Part shown: positions 6,546 to 11,242 of the stretch, in pieces
Numbering within the stretch: position 1 is the first letter of the stretch
Layout: every line of letters begins with the position of its first letter
Assembly: GCA_902478995.1 (NCBI GenBank)
Contig: CABSNF010000065.1
Location: forward strand, 1 to 11,242
DNA from: an uncultured Collinsella sp.
GTDB taxonomy: Bacteria; Actinomycetota; Coriobacteriia; Coriobacteriales; Coriobacteriaceae
Reading direction: 5' to 3'
Length of the DNA: 11,242 bases
Position numbers and translations under genes: made by a program
Notes under the pieces: generated by a model
What the model was told of the DNA's origin: nothing
Database searches by the model: none
What the model saw: the letters and a program-made list of their open reading frames with translations, nothing else

Positions 6546-8549
6546 TTAGACCAGGCGGGCGTTGATCGTTTTGGCGATCTCGGCGGCGTCGGTGGAACCC
6601 TTGACGGTGGCACGGAAGTCCTCGTCCATGAGCGCCTCGGCGACCTTGGACAGGATCTTGAGATGCGTGGTGCCAGCCTGAGCGCCCGGGATGAGCAGGG
6701 CGATGGCAACGTTGACGGGAGCGCCGTCCATGGTGTCCCAACCGGTCACGCCAGAGTCGTCCTTGACGACGATGACAGCGGCCTCGGTGATGGCGTCGGA
6801 CTTGGCATGCGGAATGGCGAAGCCCTCCATCATGCCCGTGGTGCCCTCGGCCTCGCGGGCCAGGAAGGCGTTCATCACGGCATCGGCGTCGCCGGCGATA
6901 CCGGCCTTGACGGCCTGGTTGGAGACAAAGCTCAGAGCCTCGTCACGAGAAGCGAAGTCCTCGGCGACAAAGACGTTCTCGACCTTCACGAAGTCGGCAG
7001 CCTCAGCTTTGGGGGCCTCGACAGCAGCGGCCTTGGGGGCCTCAACCGGCTTGGCTGCAGGAGCGGCCTTCTGGTTCTTCTCGAAGTCGTACTTCTTGAA
7101 GGCCACGAACAGGATGCCACCGACCACGGCGCCGATGAGGATCGCGAGGACCCACAGCGGACCGTTCTCGACAACGGGCAGGACCAGGAAGCCACCGTGG
7201 GGCGCCGGATCGTGGACATTGAACATGATGGTCAGGATCGAAGCGATGGAGGAACCGAGCATCATGATGGGCATGACGGGCCAGATGTTCTTGGTCATGA
7301 ACGGAATGGCGCCCTCGGTGATGTGGGTGCAACCAAGGATGAGGTTGACGATACCGGCGTCATGATCCTCCTGGCTGAAGTACTTCTTGCCGACGACGAC
7401 GGCGAAGGTGGTGATCAGCGGCGGAACGATGCAGGCGGCGGAGACGGCAGCCATGAAGTTGGTGCCGAAGTTGTAGGTGTCGGTGCCGACACCGGCGGCC
7501 AAGGCCTCGGTAAGCATAGCGGTACCGGTGACGTAGGCAGCCTTGTTGACCGGGCCGCCCATGTCAACGGCGCACATGCAGCCGATGGCAAGACCCAAGA
7601 CGATGGCGCCAGAAGCGGACAGACCCTTGAGGAAGTCCATCATGGCGGTGTTGATGGCAGCCATGGGGCCGGAGATGCCGAGCATCACGAGGCCGACGAT
7701 GGCAGTCGAGAACAGCGGGTACAGGAAGATTGCCTTGAGGCCGTCCAGGTTCTTGGGCAGACCGGCAAAGACCTTCTCGAGCAGCAGGATGACATAACCA
7801 GCGAGGAAGCCGCCGACGATGCCGCCCAGGAAGCCGAAGCCCACGCCAGCGCCGCCAGCGTCGATCATACCGGTCTCGGCGTTAACGGGCAGGCCCTGGA
7901 TGGCGATCATACCGGCGACGAAGCCGGGGACGAGCGCCGGGCGCTTGCCGATGGACTCGGCGATATAGGCGGAAAGCACCGGAACCATGAGGTTCATGGC
8001 GATGCCGCCGATGATCTTGAGCATCGCGGCAAAGGTGTTGTAGTCGGCAGCCGTCGAATCGAAGGACGTGATGCCCCACAGGAACGAAAGAGCGGTCAGA
8101 ACACCACCGGCGACGACGAAGACCAGCATGTGGCTGACGCCGTTCATGAGGTGCTTGTAGATAATGTGGCCGACGGACTCCTTCTCCTCGACCTCGTCCT
8201 CGACATCGGCAGCGGCGGCAACCGAGTCGTCGCCCTTGGCGCGGAGCGCGCGGTCAATCAGCTTGCCGGCGGCCTCGACGGACAGGGCCTTGGAAACACC
8301 AACGGAAACCATGGGCTTACCGGCGAAACGCTCCGCCTGGACATCCTTATCGGCTGCGACAACGACGGCCTTGGCACCGGCGATCTCACCCTTCGTGAGC
8401 TCGTTCTCGACACCGACCTGGCCATGGGTCTCGACCTTAATGGTCAGACCGCGCTCGGCAGCTGCCTTCTCCAGCGCCTCCTTCGCCATGAAGGTGTGCG
8501 CGATACCGGTCGGGCAACCGGTGGCGGCGATGATGTCAAACTTAGCCAT
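6546..8549 (-). CDS. fruA: fructose-family PTS permease, fused IIB-IIC-IIA
   Basis: A 667-aa membrane permease of the fructose-mannitol PTS family that imports and phosphorylates its sugar, most likely fructose to fructose-1-phosphate. IIB is N-terminal (about 1-100), with phosphocysteine Cys12 in ATGCPTGIAHTF. A charged linker leads to IIC (about 128-485), which has many hydrophobic segments and the conserved HITEGAIPF motif at 409-417. An Ala/Pro/Lys-rich linker (about 491-518) joins the C-terminal IIA (519-667) with phospho-His581 in GFAIPHAKSD. The order B-C-A differs from the A-B-C order of Bacillus FruA and from E. coli FruA/FruB. The ATG at 8549 has AGGAGG 5 nt upstream; the reading frame upstream of it is just leader. 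It is transcribed alone, divergent from an RpiR-type regulator, and ended by a strong terminator. Substrates other than fructose (mannose-type or 2-O-mannosylglycerate relatives) are possible. Confidence 0.92.
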   Translation of the reverse strand: MAKFDIIAATGCPTGIAHTFMAKEALEKAAAERGLTIKVETHGQVGVENELTKGEIAGAKAVVVAADKDVQAERFAGKPMVSVGVSKALSVEAAGKLIDRALRAKGDDSVAAAADVEDEVEEKESVGHIIYKHLMNGVSHMLVFVVAGGVLTALSFLWGITSFDSTAADYNTFAAMLKIIGGIAMNLMVPVLSAYIAESIGKRPALVPGFVAGMIAIQGLPVNAETGMIDAGGAGVGFGFLGGIVGGFLAGYVILLLEKVFAGLPKNLDGLKAIFLYPLFSTAIVGLVMLGISGPMAAINTAMMDFLKGLSASGAIVLGLAIGCMCAVDMGGPVNKAAYVTGTAMLTEALAAGVGTDTYNFGTNFMAAVSAACIVPPLITTFAVVVGKKYFSQEDHDAGIVNLILGCTHITEGAIPFMTKNIWPVMPIMMLGSSIASILTIMFNVHDPAPHGGFLVLPVVENGPLWVLAILIGAVVGGILFVAFKKYDFEKNQKAAPAAKPVEAPKAAAVEAPKAEAADFVKVENVFVAEDFASRDEALSFVSNQAVKAGIAGDADAVMNAFLAREAEGTTGMMEGFAIPHAKSDAITEAAVIVVKDDSGVTGWDTMDGAPVNVAIALLIPGAQAGTTHLKILSKVAEALMDEDFRATVKGSTDAAEIAKTINARLV

Positions 8550-8571
8550 GTGTCCCTCCTTCTTGAGTTCT

Positions 8572-8610
8572 GCGCCCGCGGGCGCTCCCCTACACGCGCC
8601 TCGTGGCGCG
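8572..8610 (-). other. tandem GC-rich hairpins in the permease mRNA leader
   Basis: Within the leader, 8595-8610 forms CGCGCC/GGCGCG with a 4-nt loop. Then 8572-8585 is a perfect 14-bp palindrome GCGCCCGCGGGCGC, just before the SD. Neither is followed by a U-tract. They may protect the mRNA 5' end or tune translation, but they could also simply reflect high GC. Confidence 0.4.
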
Positions 8611-8675
8611 CTTTTCCACAACTGAAAGATACCAACCCACCGCTTGCGTGAGAAGAGACAAGTTGCAATTCTCCG

Positions 8676-8740
8676 GTGAAAGGTTCTTTCACGACCGTAA
8701 ACAGTCGATGAAAGTTTACCATCAACGCTTGAAACGGCAA
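8676..8740 (-). promoter_or_regulatory. permease promoter and CTTTCA/TGAAAG operators
   Basis: On the minus strand a -35 TTGCCG (8735-8740) and -10 TAAACT (8713-8718) are 16 bp apart. CTTTCA (8709-8714) overlaps the -10, and TGAAAG (8686-8691) follows after 17 bp. The latter is half of a perfect palindrome at 8676-8692 (GTGAAAG, 3 bp, CTTTCAC). The imperfect boxes make the promoter tentative, but the half-site pair matches the one at the fruK promoter almost exactly. Another TGAAAG lies at 8623-8628. Binding by the divergent RpiR regulator is inferred. Confidence 0.6.
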
Positions 8741-8767
8741 GGTGTATCTTGTACTTGAAAATGCCCG

Positions 8768-8773
8768 TATACT
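8768..8773 (+). promoter_or_regulatory. -10 box of the rpiR-type regulator gene
   Basis: TATACT on the plus strand, about 50 bp before the regulator ATG. The -35 region is poor (TATCTT at 8745-8750 with a 17-bp spacer). An in-frame ATG directly follows this box at 8774, so that codon would lie at or before the transcription start. This supports the later start at 8822. Confidence 0.5.
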
Positions 8774-8821
8774 ATGGCATTGAAAAACAAGTCCGATTTT
8801 CATGCCAACCAGGAGCCATCC

Positions 8822-9679
8822 ATGACCGATAGCAGCAAGAGCGCGCTCTCCCTCATTAGCACCCACAAGGGATACAGCGAATCCGAGCAGCGCATTGTCG
8901 ACTATATTCTGGAGCACCAGTCCGAGGCACCGCGTCTGACGGCCGCCCAGCTCTCACGAGCCGCCGCCACGTCTGAGGCGACGGTTTCGCGCTTTTGCCG
9001 CAAGCTGGGCTTTGGCAGCTTTCGCAGCTTTCAATTTTCACTGGCGCGCGATCTGGAAAGCCAGCGCAACGAGGGCCTGACCGACGAGGTCTCGCTCGAC
9101 AATATGGAGCAGAGTCTAAAGAACATCCTGGCTGCCAAGGTGAGCGAGCTTAATGCGACTATCGACGGGATCGACCACGATACGCTGGCGGCTGTTGTGC
9201 ATGCCCTTAAGCATGCAGGGGTTATTGAGTTTGCGGCTGTGGGCAATACGAACGCGGTCGCGCTCGATGCGACGTTTAAGTTTTCGCAGCTGGGCCTGCG
9301 CTGCATGGCGAGCACCATTAGCGAGACATCAATCGGCTTTGCGCTCACGTTGCGCCCGGGTGACGTTATCGTGCTAATCTCAAACTCTGGCAAATCGCGC
9401 CGACTGAATCGCATGGCAAAAGCGGCTCGCGACTGCGGCGCAACCGTGGTCGTCATCAGCAGCGATAGCAAGTCTCCACTTGCACGCCTGGCAGACTACA
9501 CTTTTAATACCGTCAACCACGAAGCACTGCTGACAACGGGCGACTTCGCGTTCTCCAAGATGAGCGCCACGATGATCATCGAGGTCATCTACAACTTCCT
9601 GCTGCCCGAAATCGAGGACGCCCGAGAGCACATCAGCTACTATGAGGAACTCATCCAACCGGATAAGGTCGTGGAGTAA
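8822..9679 (+). CDS. RpiR/MurR-family transcriptional regulator (HTH + SIS)
   Basis: A 285-aa DNA-binding regulator that senses a phosphosugar. The N-terminal HTH_6 domain (about 1-80) includes the recognition region TSEATVSRFCRKLGF (50-64). The C-terminal SIS sugar-phosphate isomerase-like domain (about 125-260) has VGNTNAVALDA (140-150) and the phosphosugar loop ISNSGKS (186-192). The ATG at 8822 is chosen because AGGAG stands 6 nt before it; an in-frame ATG at 8774 abuts the -10. The gene is divergent from the fructose-type permease and shares its 272-bp intergenic region, which contains several TGAAAG/CTTTCA half-sites. A role controlling the permease and the distal PfkB kinase is therefore likely. 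Whether it represses or activates, and which sugar phosphate it binds, cannot be told from sequence. Confidence 0.9.
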   Translation: MTDSSKSALSLISTHKGYSESEQRIVDYILEHQSEAPRLTAAQLSRAAATSEATVSRFCRKLGFGSFRSFQFSLARDLESQRNEGLTDEVSLDNMEQSLKNILAAKVSELNATIDGIDHDTLAAVVHALKHAGVIEFAAVGNTNAVALDATFKFSQLGLRCMASTISETSIGFALTLRPGDVIVLISNSGKSRRLNRMAKAARDCGATVVVISSDSKSPLARLADYTFNTVNHEALLTTGDFAFSKMSATMIIEVIYNFLLPEIEDAREHISYYEELIQPDKVVE

Positions 9680-9687
9680 AACACGAA

Positions 9688-9720
9688 GTGGGACAAAAAA
9701 TTCAGTCTATTTTGTCCCAC
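9688..9720. terminator. bidirectional hairpin between convergent rpiR-type gene and recN
   Basis: GTGGGACAAAA (9688-9698) and TTTTGTCCCAC (9710-9720) form a perfect 11-bp stem with an 11-nt loop. It sits 8 bp after the regulator stop and 18 bp after the recN stop. A/T runs inside the stem, not after it, make it an atypical but symmetric terminator for both genes. Its loop shares a 10-nt core with the repeat at 6393-6465, so it may derive from a dispersed element. Confidence 0.6.
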
Positions 9721-9738
9721 CAACACCGCTGATACGAC

Positions 9739-11242
9739 CTAACCTCGAGCTTCTTCAAGCATCTGCTTGGCATGCGCCAAGCTCGCCTCCGATTGATCGC
9801 CGCTCAACATGCGGGCGATCTCGGCGGTACGCGCTTCACCGGTTACCTCGTCCAAATGCGTCTGGGGAACATCGCCCGGTTCCTTACTGACAACATAATG
9901 TTTGTCGGCCATGACCGCAACCTGCGCAAGGTGCGTTACGACGATGACCTGATGAGTAGCGGCAAGATCGGCCAGCACAGCAGCAAGAGCACGAGCCGTA
10001 GAGCCGCCGACACCGGCATCGACCTCGTCGAATACCAGAGTGTCGACGCCGTCCGCATTGCCGAGGACAACCTTGCTTGCCAGCATGACGCGGCTGAGCT
10101 CACCGCCCGACGCAATGCGGCGCAGGGGGCGCGGCGTCAAACCGGCACCGCTGCGGTATAGCAGCTCGTAGCTCGAAGGACCAACCGGCGTCCACTCAGC
10201 ACGCGGAAGATCGCGAGACTCCCAGACGAGCTCGGCGCCGCCCATCTCCAGGCGAGCCATCTGGCGGCCCACCTCGTGGCAGAAGCGCGGGGCCGCCGTA
10301 TTACGGGCGCGCTTAAGTGCCTTGGCAGCGGCAAACAACTCGTGCTCGGCGCTCCCGAGTGCCTCACGCGCCTTTCTGATCTGTTCATCGCCATCATCGA
10401 CCAGGGACAGCAGCTCTTGCGAGCGATCGCGCATGGCAAAAACATCGTCCATGGTGGGACCCCACTGACGCAACAGGCCCTTGAGGTCGGAATACCGCTC
10501 ACGCATGCGAGCGAGCTCGCGCGGGTCGAAGGCGACGCCATCGCGATAGGCACGAAGCTCGTTCGCGCAATCCTCAAGGGAAATACAGGCATCCGAAAGC
10601 GCATCGGCAATATCGCCCAGTTTGCGATCGACGGTAGCCATGCGGGAAAGCTCTGCCACGGCGCTGTTCACGGCATCGAGCGCTCCCCCTTCGGCGGCAA
10701 GCGATCCATGGGCATCGTTAGCCGTGGCAACCAGTACCTCGGCATGTTCGGAGCGCGGCAGCAGTTCCTCGAGTTCCTCATACTCGCCCGGTTTGGGGTC
10801 GACCTCGCCGATGCGCTCGAGCGCAAAGCGCGCTTCCTCGACGCGGCTCCCCTGCGCACGCGAGGTCTCTTCGACACGTCGAACCTCCTTAGCGGCAGCG
10901 CACGAAGCCTTAAAGCAGGCGCGGTAGTGCTCGAGCGCCTCGAATGCAGGGCGCCCTGCCCAGGCATCGACCATCGCAACATGATGCGCCGGATCGAGCA
11001 AGCGCTGGTGCTCGTGTTGGCCGCACAGATCCATCATCACGCCAACGCGCTCCGAAAGCTCGCGCACACTGGCGATGCGGCCGTCAATCTTCACGCGGCT
11101 GCGGCCCTCGGCAGAAAGACTGCGCTGCACGGTGAAGCCCTCCGTGTCGTGCGGGCCGTCAAACAGGCGCGCCTCGACGCTCGCCAGCGCCTCGCCCTCG
11201 CGCACCGTAGACGAATCCGCGCGCTCACCCAAAATAAGCTTG
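9739..11242 (-). CDS. recN: DNA repair protein RecN, N-terminus beyond window
   Basis: SMC-like ATPase acting in recombinational repair of double-strand breaks. About 500 residues are visible of a family length near 550-560; the missing part holds the Walker A motif. The frame is open through the right edge, reading Lys-Leu-Ile-Leu-Gly-Glu-Arg-Ala-Asp, the conserved stretch following Walker A, so this is an edge cut and not a gene truncation. Visible landmarks are the Q-loop-like LCGQHEHQRLLD, a long charged helical middle (coiled-coil arms), the ABC signature ASGGELSRVMLASK, Walker B with LVFDEVDAGVGG, and the switch THLAQVAVMAD. The gene converges on the RpiR-type regulator and has no evident link with sugar transport. 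Confidence 0.95.
   Translation of the reverse strand, partial: KLILGERADSSTVREGEALASVEARLFDGPHDTEGFTVQRSLSAEGRSRVKIDGRIASVRELSERVGVMMDLCGQHEHQRLLDPAHHVAMVDAWAGRPAFEALEHYRACFKASCAAAKEVRRVEETSRAQGSRVEEARFALERIGEVDPKPGEYEELEELLPRSEHAEVLVATANDAHGSLAAEGGALDAVNSAVAELSRMATVDRKLGDIADALSDACISLEDCANELRAYRDGVAFDPRELARMRERYSDLKGLLRQWGPTMDDVFAMRDRSQELLSLVDDGDEQIRKAREALGSAEHELFAAAKALKRARNTAAPRFCHEVGRQMARLEMGGAELVWESRDLPRAEWTPVGPSSYELLYRSGAGLTPRPLRRIASGGELSRVMLASKVVLGNADGVDTLVFDEVDAGVGGSTARALAAVLADLAATHQVIVVTHLAQVAVMADKHYVVSKEPGDVPQTHLDEVTGEARTAEIARMLSGDQSEASLAHAKQMLEEARG

Noticed and set aside
8774..8821. Upstream start adding 16 residues to the RpiR-type regulator
   Set aside because: The ATG directly follows the TATACT -10 box and has no SD, whereas the ATG at 8822 has AGGAG at 6 nt.
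11230..11232. TTG as the true start of recN
   Set aside because: The frame continues to the window edge with the conserved Lys-Leu-Ile-Leu-Gly-Glu-Arg stretch that follows Walker A, so the gene is simply cut by the edge.

Overview
The window is high-GC bacterial DNA with dense genes, SD-led starts and rho-independent terminators. The coding style, gene content and protein sequences fit a Coriobacteriia actinobacterium, most likely Collinsella or a close relative. That placement rests on general resemblance and not on a marker gene. No phage, plasmid, CRISPR or defence genes are visible. It is a chromosomal core and metabolic region centred on a sugar phosphotransferase system (PTS).

Layout, left to right. 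A tRNA-Glu(CTC) on the minus strand is cut by the left edge, with its own promoter at 89-117. Next come cca (tRNA nucleotidyltransferase, 182-1576), a PfkB-family sugar-phosphate kinase that is probably the 1-phosphofructokinase (1772-2704), and a second PfkB paralogue of identical length (2894-3826). These are followed by ptsI (Enzyme I, 3901-5604) and ptsH (HPr, 5737-6000), all on the minus strand. Bases 6001-6545 hold no gene. They carry the ptsH leader and promoter, a 152-bp element with perfect 42-bp inverted arms, a second 25-bp inverted repeat, and the terminator of the next gene. A fructose-type PTS permease with domain order IIB-IIC-IIA (6546-8549, minus) is divergent from an RpiR/MurR-type regulator (8822-9679, plus). 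The regulator converges on recN (minus), whose N-terminus lies beyond the right edge.

How the genes work together. HPr and Enzyme I pass phosphate from PEP to the IIA domain of the permease, then to IIB. IIC imports the sugar, presumably fructose, as the 1-phosphate, and a PfkB kinase makes fructose-1,6-bisphosphate. The promoters of the permease and of the distal PfkB kinase share a composite site: a CTTTCA half-site overlapping the -10 box, followed 16 or 17 bp later by TGAAAG. This suggests one regulator, probably the adjacent RpiR protein, controls both. The second PfkB gene lacks the site and instead follows ptsI.

The most interesting non-coding signals are this shared operator, a ptsH leader in which the Shine-Dalgarno can be sequestered by a perfect 8-nt complement with a competing alternative hairpin, and the palindromic elements between the permease gene and ptsH. 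No wholly new multi-gene system was seen.
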